IMG/VR virus record: IMGVR_UViG_3300031963_000068
Coordinates: 1-64,000 of that record
Source: a virus
Direction: 5' to 3' (one strand)
Length of the DNA: 64,000 nt
The notes below the pieces were generated by a model. It searched no databases, was not told the DNA's origin, and saw only the letters and a list, made by a program, of their open reading frames with translations. Shown here piece by piece: positions 1 through 8,894 of this stretch. The stretch's first letter is position 1. Each line of letters starts with the position of its first letter. Position numbers and translations under genes: made by a program.

Positions 1-2
1 AA

Positions 3-3000
3 TTAATGATAAACCTTCTAGCATACTACGAAGGTTTATCATTAATTCCATATTTTAGAGATTTAAATGGTAGAAATATTTTCATTGAAACCACTATTAA
101 CAGAGACACAGATAGAACTGGTTTATTCTGCGCATTCAACACAGACTTAGTAGAAGATGATTACTACAATGGTTTGCTAGATATAATTGGTAATACAATT
201 GTTGGCCAAGTAGAAGCAGATATTGACTTTTTATCATATAAAGAAACAATTGCTGAACAAATTGAAATAACAGCAGTTCCATTAGATTTACCAGGAAACG
301 TAACATCTATATTTGGAGCAACCGGTGCTTATAGTTCAGGATATCAAGGTCAGGATGAACACGCTTTTGGTGAATCAGGTATTTACGGACCTAACGGAGG
401 CGGTGATCCTGCTACAACATCAGCAGTTATCAATAACGGTGATAATAGAACTGGATGGTTTGGTGAAGGGTCAGTTTATAACGTGGAAGAAGGAACAACA
501 AGCTTAACTGGAACTGGTTCTATTTCAATTAGTTATAATGTAGGCGCAGGAGCTTTTGCTATTATTGGTGATACTTATATAACTTTATCAACTACATCAT
601 CAACTACAGAAACATTGACTGTTAATTCTAGTGATTATCCTATATCATCTAGCACAAACTCATATGTAGCAACTTTTGTTGTAGACTCTACAGGAGAATT
701 TAAAACAATAACATCTACTTTAGCATTTGACGGCACTAATTATCCGACGGTAAGTAGCACAGATGTAGTTTTAGGTTATGTAACATTCGGAATAGGTAGC
801 AATGGTCAATTCGCTGGTGGAAAAACTATGTCTAGAGTAACAATTGACTCTAACGGATTCAAAAACCTTAACTTTGGAACAGCATCAGGAAATGACTTCT
901 ATATATCAGAAGTGAATGGCGTTGGTTCTGGAGATTCAATAAAAATTGAATTCTTAGGCACAAACACACAACCTTCAGTAAGAAACTATGCACAATACAG
1001 AAGGTTTAAAATGTTTAATAGATTAGTAAATCTTATTGATAGCCCTAATAAAAATAAAATGTCTCTAAACTTAGGAAAAACTAAAAATTATAGAAAAATT
1101 AGTTTTGACCAAATTGAAATTAGTGATATTCAAACTAATTCAACTCAAAACAAATCTTTTGTTTTGAAAACAGGACTAACTTCATCTGAATTATCAGAAG
1201 TATTACAGGGTCAACTTGTTATTTATACATTAGATAACGAATTTATTCTTGGTTCTGAATCAGTATCTACAAAAGAATCAGCAGCAACAACAACAGACGG
1301 TGTCGTGGCTAAATATTCTAAGTTTTATTCAAGATACTATGATGGTATTACAAATACTAGAGACTTCTTCTACAGCAACAGACTTTATCAAGATTATAGT
1401 GGTTCAACAAACACTTTATTAGGTGAAATGGTTGACATTACGTTCTTAGACGGAGAAGTAGCTGCGGGTCTTACTTCATCATATGCAGGATATGACTACA
1501 TTGTTTTTGAAACAGATGCGATGTCAGCCACTGCTGCGGCAATTCAATTAGATTTTCAGACTTATGAACAAATTTTGTTCCCAGGTGCTCAATTAAATAA
1601 AGGCACATTCACCATAGTAACAAATGCGGTTGATCCGTTAATGACACCAAATGAATTAGCTAATGAATTGGGTATACCAAATGGATTCGCTTACCAGATT
1701 AATGAGGAAGTTGAATTTGAATACTTACCTGAGCAAAATCTTGTTTATAATTTCTTAAAGAAACATTACTTAAAAATGTATCTTGAAAATGACGGAGACC
1801 TACAAGTAGAATTTTTAGATGAACTTCTTGAATCAGATGAAGATGTTAATATTGAAGCTAATAATACATTCTATATTCAATCTAATAAATCAAATCTTAA
1901 ACAAACAGTTGAGATTGAAATACCTACATCATATGTTCAAACACCAAATAAGATACTTATCAAAGGTGATAGATATACTGAAGTAAAAGTAGGTGATTTC
2001 TTAGAAGCTTATGTAGACGAAAGTACTCTACAATTAGGTCAATATCCAAGAAAACTAACAAGAATTCTTAGCAAAAGAGCTTGGTCAGGTGACTCTACTC
2101 TTACAGAAGTAACTTGTGATGCTAGAATTAAAAAATACAATTTTGGTGGTGATTATCAAACAATGAGATACGTTTCCATCGAAAATTATGTAACTACATA
2201 CAAAGCAATTCCTTTGGATGGATTCAGAATAAGACAAGCATCTTTACCAGATGGTACAGAAACTAGACAAAATTCAATACTAAACTTAGTATCTAAAGGA
2301 ACACCTTTATTCAAAGCAATTACAAATAAAGAGGCAATAGACTTCAGATATCTAATTGATTCATTTGGATTAGGTCTTACTGAGAGATCAAAACAACAAT
2401 TAGTTGATATATGTGGTGAAAGATTAGACGCATTTGGTATATTAAATATGCCATCTTTGAGACAATTCAAAAACTCTTCTTCACCATCATTTGTAAACGC
2501 AGAGGGTGTGTTACAATTAGAATATGTTGCACAAGGAGGTGATCCTGAAAGCAACCCGGCATTCCTTTACTCTTTTGGAGAAGGAGCTGGTTCTACTTGT
2601 GTAGGTTACTTTAGTCCATACGTGTTAATTAATGACAACGGTAGACCATTAGAACACCCACCAGCACCATTCGTAGCAACTACATTTATGAGAAAACACA
2701 TTTCAAATGTCACATCTGTTACACCGTGGACAATATCAGCTGGTATTACTAATGGTAGAATTACAAATATAAACGGACTTGAAATGGATTTCACACCGAG
2801 TGATGTAGAGTATATGAATCAAGCACAAATGAATCCACTTGTATTCAAAAGAAACAGAGGATATGTAATTGAAACTGAAAACACTGCTCAAACACTTTAC
2901 AAATCAGCTCTATCTTACATTCACGTTAGAGAGGTATTGATTGAACTTGAAAGAGATTTATCAGCTATGTTACTTGATTATCAGTGGAAATTTAACACAT

Positions 3001-3245
3001 CTGATGTTAGAGCGGAAATTAAACTAAGAGCTGACTCTATTTGTGAATCATTTGTAAGTAGAAATGGTCTTTATAACTTCTTCAACAAAATGGACGAAGA
3101 AAACAATACACCAGAGATTATAGATAATCAAATTGGTGTTCTTGATACCTATGTAGAACCAATTAAAGGTATGGGTATTATTGTGAACAATATCACAATT
3201 CTAAGAACAGGAGCTATAAGCGCTGGTGGATTTATAAATCCTTAA
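3..3245 (+). CDS. Contractile tail sheath protein (gp18-like), 5' end outside window
   Basis: Forms the contractile outer sheath of the tail. The last ~170 residues look like the conserved sheath C-terminal domain: a segment with NRGYVIETENTAQT, then a helical stretch beginning YIHVREVLIELERDL, then the terminal strand with YVEPIKGMGIIVNN. The first visible ATG is at 6, but the reading frame is open to the window edge and the N-terminus lacks the usual sheath opening, so the gene probably starts upstream. At 1079 or more residues it is much longer than T4 gp18 (659). Residues ~100-330 are rich in Gly, Ser and Thr and look like an inserted surface domain. A terminator follows, and a gp26-like gene and tail tube lie next door, which supports the tail assignment. 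Confidence 0.85.
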   Translation, partial: LMINLLAYYEGLSLIPYFRDLNGRNIFIETTINRDTDRTGLFCAFNTDLVEDDYYNGLLDIIGNTIVGQVEADIDFLSYKETIAEQIEITAVPLDLPGNVTSIFGATGAYSSGYQGQDEHAFGESGIYGPNGGGDPATTSAVINNGDNRTGWFGEGSVYNVEEGTTSLTGTGSISISYNVGAGAFAIIGDTYITLSTTSSTTETLTVNSSDYPISSSTNSYVATFVVDSTGEFKTITSTLAFDGTNYPTVSSTDVVLGYVTFGIGSNGQFAGGKTMSRVTIDSNGFKNLNFGTASGNDFYISEVNGVGSGDSIKIEFLGTNTQPSVRNYAQYRRFKMFNRLVNLIDSPNKNKMSLNLGKTKNYRKISFDQIEISDIQTNSTQNKSFVLKTGLTSSELSEVLQGQLVIYTLDNEFILGSESVSTKESAATTTDGVVAKYSKFYSRYYDGITNTRDFFYSNRLYQDYSGSTNTLLGEMVDITFLDGEVAAGLTSSYAGYDYIVFETDAMSATAAAIQLDFQTYEQILFPGAQLNKGTFTIVTNAVDPLMTPNELANELGIPNGFAYQINEEVEFEYLPEQNLVYNFLKKHYLKMYLENDGDLQVEFLDELLESDEDVNIEANNTFYIQSNKSNLKQTVEIEIPTSYVQTPNKILIKGDRYTEVKVGDFLEAYVDESTLQLGQYPRKLTRILSKRAWSGDSTLTEVTCDARIKKYNFGGDYQTMRYVSIENYVTTYKAIPLDGFRIRQASLPDGTETRQNSILNLVSKGTPLFKAITNKEAIDFRYLIDSFGLGLTERSKQQLVDICGERLDAFGILNMPSLRQFKNSSSPSFVNAEGVLQLEYVAQGGDPESNPAFLYSFGEGAGSTCVGYFSPYVLINDNGRPLEHPPAPFVATTFMRKHISNVTSVTPWTISAGITNGRITNINGLEMDFTPSDVEYMNQAQMNPLVFKRNRGYVIETENTAQTLYKSALSYIHVREVLIELERDLSAMLLDYQWKFNTSDVRAEIKLRADSICESFVSRNGLYNFFNKMDEENNTPEIIDNQIGVLDTYVEPIKGMGIIVNNITILRTGAISAGGFINP

Positions 3246-3264
3246 TTTAATCAAATAAAAATAG

Positions 3265-3291
3265 AAACCCTCAATTTATTGAGGGTTTTTT
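3265..3291 (+). terminator. Rho-independent terminator after tail sheath
   Basis: Perfect 10-bp stem AAACCCTCAA/TTGAGGGTTT with a 4-nt loop, followed by a T run, 20 nt after the sheath stop codon. Confidence 0.85.
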
Positions 3292-3376
3292 GTTTTATAT
3301 TAAACTTTTAACGTATTAATTATTATAATAGAGGAATAGTTATATAGAATATATATTTAAAAAATAACAAATTAAT

Positions 3377-4318
3377 ATGTCAAATAATAAGAATGAAATG
3401 TCTGAAGAAGAATACTTAAAAAGACATTTGACCGAAATGGATCAAGGTAAAAATCAATTTAGCGATATACCTTTCCAAAATGCAGAACCCGTGATAGAAC
3501 AAAGAGTAGATGACTTACATTTCTTCAGTTTTGATGTAAAAGAATTACCTTGCGGTAAGTTTTATCCATCCGGAACACTACTACAAGTAAGAGCAGCACA
3601 AGTAAAAGAAATTCAAGCATATTCAATGGTTGACGATAATAACTTTTACGATATAGTAGAAAAGATGAATTCTATGTTACAATCTTGTATAAGAGTAAAA
3701 TACTCTGACGGTAGAGTTGGTTCTTATTTAGAAATTAGAGACCAAGATAGATTATATCTGATATTCCTTATAAGAGAATTGACTTTTCAACAGGGAAATA
3801 GTCTATCAGTAAAAACAAATTGTAAAGCTTGTAATACAGAAACACAAATAGAAATAAAAAGAAGTACATTTGTATATTATGACGTAGATGAAAAATTAGA
3901 AAAATTCTACAGCCCATCTACAAATTCTTTTCATTTTAGATTGAAAAACGGAAAAGAATTCGAGGTGACACCTCCAAATATTGGTTTACAAAAATCTTTT
4001 ACAGATTATATCATTAAAGAAAATCAAGAAAAAAGAACACCAAACCTTTCTTTCTTGAAAATAATTCCTTTTATGTTACCTGGTAGAACATCTATAACAT
4101 ACGATGGTATAAAATCAAAACTACGCGAATTTGAAGATATGGATGATATATCATTTCAATTTTTGAATTCAGCCATAGGTAAAATGACATTTGGTGTAAA
4201 AGAACTGAAATATGATTGTTCGTGCGGAGAGGAGGTCCGCACAGATATGCAATTTCCCAACGGAGCCTCAGGCATTTTCGTTATTCACGATGCCTTTGAA
4301 GCATATATTAAAGAATAA
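3377..4318 (+). CDS. gp26-like baseplate hub / tail assembly protein with zinc-binding cysteines
   Basis: 313 residues, resembling the T4 gp26 base-plate protein family, which acts in assembly of the baseplate hub and tail. Two cysteine pairs (C149-x2-C152 in a TNCKACNTE context, and C281-x-C283 in YDCSCGEE) could form a zinc ribbon bracketing the core. The N-terminal ~50 residues are charged and probably disordered. It is longer than T4 gp26 (208 aa). It sits between the sheath and a small overlapping gene, resembling the 26-51 pair of T4. The start is ATG at 3377 after an AT-rich leader containing TATATA at 3348-3353. Family assignment is from motif and context; a general tail-chaperone role is possible. 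Confidence 0.6.
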   Translation: MSNNKNEMSEEEYLKRHLTEMDQGKNQFSDIPFQNAEPVIEQRVDDLHFFSFDVKELPCGKFYPSGTLLQVRAAQVKEIQAYSMVDDNNFYDIVEKMNSMLQSCIRVKYSDGRVGSYLEIRDQDRLYLIFLIRELTFQQGNSLSVKTNCKACNTETQIEIKRSTFVYYDVDEKLEKFYSPSTNSFHFRLKNGKEFEVTPPNIGLQKSFTDYIIKENQEKRTPNLSFLKIIPFMLPGRTSITYDGIKSKLREFEDMDDISFQFLNSAIGKMTFGVKELKYDCSCGEEVRTDMQFPNGASGIFVIHDAFEAYIKE

Positions 4319-4541
4319 ACTTTTACTTCAGAAACATTTCAATCTTCAAGAATTATCAATTGATAAATGGCCATTTTGGATGTTCGAAGAAAATATTAAA
4401 ATTGTTAATGAGATTGTTGAAGAGGAAGAAAAACAGAGAAAGAAAGACGAAGAAGCTCAAAACAAACAAATGGGTAACTTCGATGCAAACTCAATGATGA
4501 GAAATGCACAAAGTATGACAAACAATGTCCCTAAATTTTAA
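4290..4541 (+). CDS. Small gp51-like / tail-chaperone candidate overlapping gp26-like gene
   Basis: 83 residues from ATG 4290, overlapping the end of the gp26-like gene by 29 nt in another frame. The frame is open back to 4212, so a product joined to the upstream protein by +1 frameshifting cannot be excluded. The core holds DKWPFWMFEENIKIVNEI followed by a highly charged Glu/Lys coil and an Asn/Met-rich tail. The position matches T4 gene 51 (hub assembly), but sequence support for gp51 is weak. A terminator follows directly. Confidence 0.5.
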   Translation: MPLKHILKNKLLLQKHFNLQELSIDKWPFWMFEENIKIVNEIVEEEEKQRKKDEEAQNKQMGNFDANSMMRNAQSMTNNVPKF

Positions 4542-4543
4542 AT

Positions 4544-4574
4544 AAAAAACCCTCAGATTCTGAGGGTTTTTTTT
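4544..4574 (+). terminator. Terminator after the gp26/gp51-like pair
   Basis: Stem AAAACCCTCAGA/TCTGAGGGTTTT (GATTC apex) followed by a T run, immediately after the stop at 4541. Confidence 0.85.
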
Positions 4575-4582
4575 GCACAAAA

Positions 4583-4609
4583 AAAACCCTCTTTATTAAA
4601 GAGGGTTTT
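4583..4609 (-). terminator. Terminator of the leftward tail tube gene
   Basis: Inverted repeat AAAACCCTCTTT/AAAGAGGGTTTT with a 3-nt loop. Read leftward it ends in a long T run (the A run at 4579-4586), placing it just past the tail tube stop at 4627. Confidence 0.8.
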
Positions 4610-4626
4610 ACTAAATATTTTTAGTA

Positions 4627-5262
4627 TTAGTATAATCCAGTAGGAGCCGCAACAGTTTGCTCACTAGCACTATCAATGTATTCATCAACAAAGTAATCCC
4701 ATACAAATGTTCCTGTAACATCCTGAACGATTGTATTAGAAGACCAATCTAAATCCCAACCAGTCAATGACTTTAACTGAACACTATTAAAAGTTACTCT
4801 TCTTAACACAACACCTTTTTTATCGTGTTGGTTTACAATAATAGAACCAATAAGGTCTGCTTTATAGTGAGTATAACCATTTTGAGAGTTAAATAACAAA
4901 TCATACCAAGCTTTTAACGTATTCCAAACTTCCATTGAACCAGCATCATTAACATTGACTTGGAATGGTATAGAAAGTTCACCAGACGTTTTAGTTGGTG
5001 TAGTTAAAAACTCTCTTGTTGAATACTTAAAACGTTGAGTAGCTTGTCCAACATCAAAGGCTGTAAGGTTAGCACCTCCTAAGTTTACTTTTGTAGCATT
5101 TTCTAACAAAAGAACTGGGTCTCTACCTTGATCATCTACTAATATTGTAGGTAAGATAAAAGTTATCTCAAATAAGTTAAGATACACAACTTCTTCTGGT
5201 AATGAACCAGGAACTCCCGGTGTTCCAGTTTGTTTTAAATTGGTAAAATGTGGTAATGGCAT
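4627..5262 (-). CDS. Tail tube protein (gp19-like)
   Basis: 211 residues, close to the usual tail-tube size, and similar to the T4 gp19 family that stacks as hexamers inside the sheath. Supporting segments are the early strand VVYLNLFEITFILPT, the middle region with YSTREFLTTPTKTSGELSI, and the C-terminal GWDLDWSSNTIVQDVTGTF, a typical tube beta-sandwich pattern. It is transcribed opposite to the sheath and gp26-like genes with its own terminator. A weak TATATT-type box lies ~50 nt upstream of the ATG. Confidence 0.8.
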   Translation of the reverse strand: MPLPHFTNLKQTGTPGVPGSLPEEVVYLNLFEITFILPTILVDDQGRDPVLLLENATKVNLGGANLTAFDVGQATQRFKYSTREFLTTPTKTSGELSIPFQVNVNDAGSMEVWNTLKAWYDLLFNSQNGYTHYKADLIGSIIVNQHDKKGVVLRRVTFNSVQLKSLTGWDLDWSSNTIVQDVTGTFVWDYFVDEYIDSASEQTVAAPTGLY

Positions 5263-5425
5263 CTTTTTTTTATTATTTTTTATTTAATTTATAAACAAAT
5301 TATGTATTATATATTATAATTTTATTCGTCTCTATCTTTTTTAATCTTTATAAGGTATATATTTATTTAAAAAATTGATTTTTTTCTAAATCTAAACAAA
5401 CAAATCACTTTACAATACAATAAAT

Positions 5426-6553
5426 ATGAGTAAAATATATTTAATTGGTGATAGCCACATAGGCTTAGGATACCCAAATTCAGTCGACAAATGGTATAAA
5501 GTACACAAAGAATATTTTTCGGAATTTCTTATACCGACATTAAAAAAAAGAGTCAAATCAGGAGATATAATAATACACTTAGGTGACTTATTTGATAACA
5601 GAAACATTATTCCTATAAATCTTTTGAATTACGGAATGGATATAGTTGAAGAACTATCTAAAATAGCACCGACACACATTATCATTGGAAATCACGACCT
5701 TTGGTCAAAATCAGCCTCTGAAATCAACTCTATAAGACCATTTAGGTATATTCCTAATGTCACAATTTATGATAAAGTATCAAAGATTGAATATAATGGT
5801 GGAAAACTATTAATGATGCCATACATTGAAAAGAGGTTAGAACAAGTCAAACACATAGACGAAAATAGAGATTGTGATTATTTATTCTGTCACTCAGACT
5901 TAAATGGTTGTAAAATGCACCTAACATCAGTTGCTCACAAAAATTCAGACAAAATTGACATAGAAAACTTTTCAGCCTTTAAAGGTGTTTATTCAGGTCA
6001 CATTCATTTAGTACAGACAAATAAAAACTTTACTTTTGTTGGCTCTATATTCCAAATGGATAGAAATGATTTTGGTGACCAAAAAGGAATCTTCGTTATT
6101 GATACAGAAGACAATACAGAAGAGTTTATTCCTAATAAAGTATCACCGGTTTTCAAAAAGGTAAGAGTGGTCGGAGAGGAAGATATAGAAGTTTTAGAAA
6201 CATTAAAAGACACAAAAGACTACGTTGATATTTCAATATCAAATAATCTACTAATATCTAATAGAAAATTAAGAAGAAAGCTTGAGATCATTTTAGAAAA
6301 GAGCAATTTTGCATCAGTAGAATACATAGATGATATAACTAAAGAATTAGAAGATAACGAACAAGAATCAATAAATGAAAATTTAGACGAAGAAAAAATA
6401 GACATTTCTATACAACTTGACTATGAAGACTACGTAAAAGAATATATTCTGAAACAAAACTATGATAATGAAAAGTTCAAATCTGGTCTTTTAACAGAGT
6501 ATGATGAAGTAATAAGAATTTTTAAAGAAAACTATAACTCAAAATTAGATTAA
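5426..6553 (+). CDS. 47: Recombination endonuclease subunit, gp47/SbcD/Mre11-like
   Basis: 375 residues; calcineurin-like metallophosphoesterase that in T4 partners gp46 to resect DNA ends for recombination-dependent replication. All phosphoesterase motifs are present in order: D9-S-H11, G53-D54-LF-D57-NR, G88-N-H-D91, H156 in FCHSD, and G191-H-I-H194. The last ~130 residues are acidic and helical, as expected for the part that contacts the ATPase subunit. No gp46-like gene is visible in this window. A hypothetical gene starts one base after its stop. Confidence 0.88.
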   Translation: MSKIYLIGDSHIGLGYPNSVDKWYKVHKEYFSEFLIPTLKKRVKSGDIIIHLGDLFDNRNIIPINLLNYGMDIVEELSKIAPTHIIIGNHDLWSKSASEINSIRPFRYIPNVTIYDKVSKIEYNGGKLLMMPYIEKRLEQVKHIDENRDCDYLFCHSDLNGCKMHLTSVAHKNSDKIDIENFSAFKGVYSGHIHLVQTNKNFTFVGSIFQMDRNDFGDQKGIFVIDTEDNTEEFIPNKVSPVFKKVRVVGEEDIEVLETLKDTKDYVDISISNNLLISNRKLRRKLEIILEKSNFASVEYIDDITKELEDNEQESINENLDEEKIDISIQLDYEDYVKEYILKQNYDNEKFKSGLLTEYDEVIRIFKENYNSKLD

Positions 6554-6554
6554 A

Positions 6555-6785
6555 ATGAAATGCTTAGAAGTTTTTGATAGGTGCAAAATAAATAAACCAT
6601 TCTCAAAAGAACTCAAAATATACTCGGAAAAATATTTGAAATCAATACTGAAAGAATTAGAAGAAATAGAAGAATACGAGAAATGTCATTTTTTAAATTC
6701 ATTCATTAAAGAAAGATTTAATCACAAAAAAAACTATTTAAATGGTAGCCATTTGCACAATGATATGCAAACCATTTCACTTTGA
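6555..6785 (+). CDS. Small hypothetical protein
   Basis: 76 residues; the ATG lies one base after the gp47-like stop and the 3' end overlaps the glycosyltransferase start by 44 nt, so it sits inside a tightly packed rightward operon. It is Lys/Glu-rich and helical with the segment ILKELEEIEEYEKCHF. No family recognised. Confidence 0.5.
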   Translation: MKCLEVFDRCKINKPFSKELKIYSEKYLKSILKELEEIEEYEKCHFLNSFIKERFNHKKNYLNGSHLHNDMQTISL

Positions 6786-7542
6786 AACTTGGTTAAACTA
6801 TCACTTTAGTATAGGTGTCGAATATATTTTCTTGAGAGTTGAAAATACTCCGGAGTTAGAAGAAATTATTTCAAAATATTCAAACGTATTTGCATACTAC
6901 GACTCTGATGTTAATACTTTTAATAACTACTGGACAATTCAAAAAAGACAAAACCATTTTTTTGAAACAATAAAACAAAAAATGTTAGATTTAAACATTG
7001 AATGGGTCGTCTCAAATATAGATTCTGACGAACTACTTTGTTGTGAAAACATAAATGAAATTTTAAAAAATGTTCCAAAAAATTATGACGTTGTTCAAAT
7101 ATCTAATTACGAGGCAGTTTACTCAAATGACAACGTTGATAATCCATTCATAGAAACAAATACTTTTATAGAAAATAATTTTTTAGCATACGGAAATGGT
7201 AAATCCGCGTCTAGATTAAATGAAAAAACCGAAACACATGGTCCACATTCATTCAAAGGTTCGGTTTTTAAACTTCTTCCAAGAAAAATCTGCGTTTTAC
7301 ACTACGAATCTTCAAATTTTGAAAGATGGTACACTAAATTTAAAAACTACAACCAGACAGATAAAGAATTAATTGATAAAATACCATTTCCATTTTATAA
7401 AGAATCAATCGAAATAATAAGAGAAGGTAACAAAGAAAAAGCAAGAAAATATTTTAATAAAAAAAAGGTTGATATATCAGAAAACACTTTAAAATTGTAT
7501 TGGACACCTACATTACAACAAAAAAATATTTGCTGGGGTTAA
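6742..7542 (+). CDS. GT-A fold glycosyltransferase (GT2_4/GT92-like)
   Basis: 266 residues. The N-terminus runs CTMICKPFHFETWLNYHFSIG-V, resembling families that begin with a Lys-Asn-Glu-x-EW-x2-YH-x-lGV pattern. The metal/nucleotide-sugar DxD is S-N-I-D94-S-D96-E. A later HGPHSFKG plus VLHYESSNFERW resembles the conserved C-terminal region that closes the active site. It likely transfers a sugar from a nucleotide-sugar donor; the acceptor is unknown. It is the first of four glycosyltransferase genes on this strand (6.7-15.2 kb) upstream of the fibre block. Confidence 0.7.
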   Translation: MVAICTMICKPFHFETWLNYHFSIGVEYIFLRVENTPELEEIISKYSNVFAYYDSDVNTFNNYWTIQKRQNHFFETIKQKMLDLNIEWVVSNIDSDELLCCENINEILKNVPKNYDVVQISNYEAVYSNDNVDNPFIETNTFIENNFLAYGNGKSASRLNEKTETHGPHSFKGSVFKLLPRKICVLHYESSNFERWYTKFKNYNQTDKELIDKIPFPFYKESIEIIREGNKEKARKYFNKKKVDISENTLKLYWTPTLQQKNICWG

Positions 7543-7543
7543 T

Positions 7544-8188
7544 TTACTTTTTAAGAGTGATTGTAATAGTAGCACTTTTATCACCATATCTATCTTCTGT
7601 TATTTCCTTTTCAACATTAAATTTTGAAAAATCTATACCTCTAAAAAGACCATTCCATTTTCTATCAGTATAAGAACTTACATATCCATTACAATTAACA
7701 GTGATTTTCAATTCTTCTTTATCCAATTTCTTAGTCATACCATTAACAAAGTCGCTTTTAGCAGCAAATGTTTTTTTAGTCATTTCATTATAAAGTTGTT
7801 GAACTAAAAACAAAGGTCCATCGACTTTAGATTTTTGTATAAAAGTAACTACTATATGATGTCTCATATGTGGATTTATTGAAACTCTAGAGCTTTCTAA
7901 GCGATTTTTAAGAGCTATTAACTCATCTAAGAAATCCCAAAATTTATCATCAATAATTGTTTCACTGTATCCACCAGATGGTCCTAATTTAAAAGAGTTT
8001 CTAAATATTATATTAATAGATTTATATCCAGAAAATTCACCTTCGGTTATAATTCTTGGTTCCGAAAAAGAATATTCAATTCCTAGGTCAGCAATAGGAA
8101 GTAATAACTCATCTAAATCTTCTTTAGATAAATCTGTTATATCCTGAGATTCATTTAAATGTTGTAAAAACTTATGTAAGTATTTCAT
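7544..8188 (-). CDS. Hypothetical protein with capsid-targeting-like N-terminus
   Basis: 214 residues, no recognised family. The N-terminus MKYLHKFLQHLNES resembles the T4 capsid-targeting sequence and ends in L-N-E, a possible prohead-protease site. The rest alternates strands and charged helices. Start and upstream stop overlap as TAATG with the preceding gene at 8188, indicating translational coupling in a three-gene leftward operon. It converges with the glycosyltransferase gene, one base apart. Confidence 0.6.
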   Translation of the reverse strand: MKYLHKFLQHLNESQDITDLSKEDLDELLLPIADLGIEYSFSEPRIITEGEFSGYKSINIIFRNSFKLGPSGGYSETIIDDKFWDFLDELIALKNRLESSRVSINPHMRHHIVVTFIQKSKVDGPLFLVQQLYNEMTKKTFAAKSDFVNGMTKKLDKEELKITVNCNGYVSSYTDRKWNGLFRGIDFSKFNVEKEITEDRYGDKSATITITLKK

Positions 8189-8889
8189 TATTTGTTTTTA
8201 AGTTTTTTATCTAATATCTGAGCAATATGACTTCCTATAAAAAAGTGAAAGTTTTTCAGTGTATCTGTATCAAAAGTTTCTATTTCGTCCATAAATCTAA
8301 ACTGAAATCTATAATAATCATTTGAGTTATCACTATCATCAATATAAACTTTTTTTATAGACAACTCCATATCATATTGATTATTAATGTTGATTTTAAA
8401 ATCAAAAGTGGTTTTGTCACAAGGAGTGTGTTTAAATTTTGGTTGATACTGAACATCAAAAACCGAATAATCAGTTATATTCTCTCTGCGCATATAATAA
8501 TTTAAGAACATTGAAGGTGCCTCAATAAAGTCCGAAAGTATCTGTAAATCTTCTCCAAAATCATTTGAATCTACTATATCTTCTATCTTTTTCTTTAAAT
8601 CTAAGAGATTTTCAAATTGAATTTTATGATAAACACAATTAATTTCGTACAAATAAATAAACGAATTTTCAATTAAGTTCTTTTTTTCCGAGTCTACTTT
8701 AAATATAAATTTAGTATGAATTATTGAAATATCTTCAGTTGACAATCCATGTAAAGTTATTACAAGTTTTAAATAACTATCATCATCTGGTTTTTCATAT
8801 AATGTCTCAATAGACGAAACCACTGTCTCATCTTCAGTTGTAAACAACTCTTTAAATATTTCTTCGACCTCTGATATTTTTACTCCCAT
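8188..8889 (-). CDS. Hypothetical protein
   Basis: 233 residues, acidic, mixed alpha/beta, no recognised motif. It is the middle gene of a leftward operon: 5 nt after the nucleotidyltransferase-like gene and coupled by TAATG to the following gene. There is no targeting-like N-terminus (MGVKISEVEEIFKELF). Confidence 0.55.
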   Translation of the reverse strand: MGVKISEVEEIFKELFTTEDETVVSSIETLYEKPDDDSYLKLVITLHGLSTEDISIIHTKFIFKVDSEKKNLIENSFIYLYEINCVYHKIQFENLLDLKKKIEDIVDSNDFGEDLQILSDFIEAPSMFLNYYMRRENITDYSVFDVQYQPKFKHTPCDKTTFDFKININNQYDMELSIKKVYIDDSDNSNDYYRFQFRFMDEIETFDTDTLKNFHFFIGSHIAQILDKKLKNK

Positions 8890-8894
8890 ATTAA

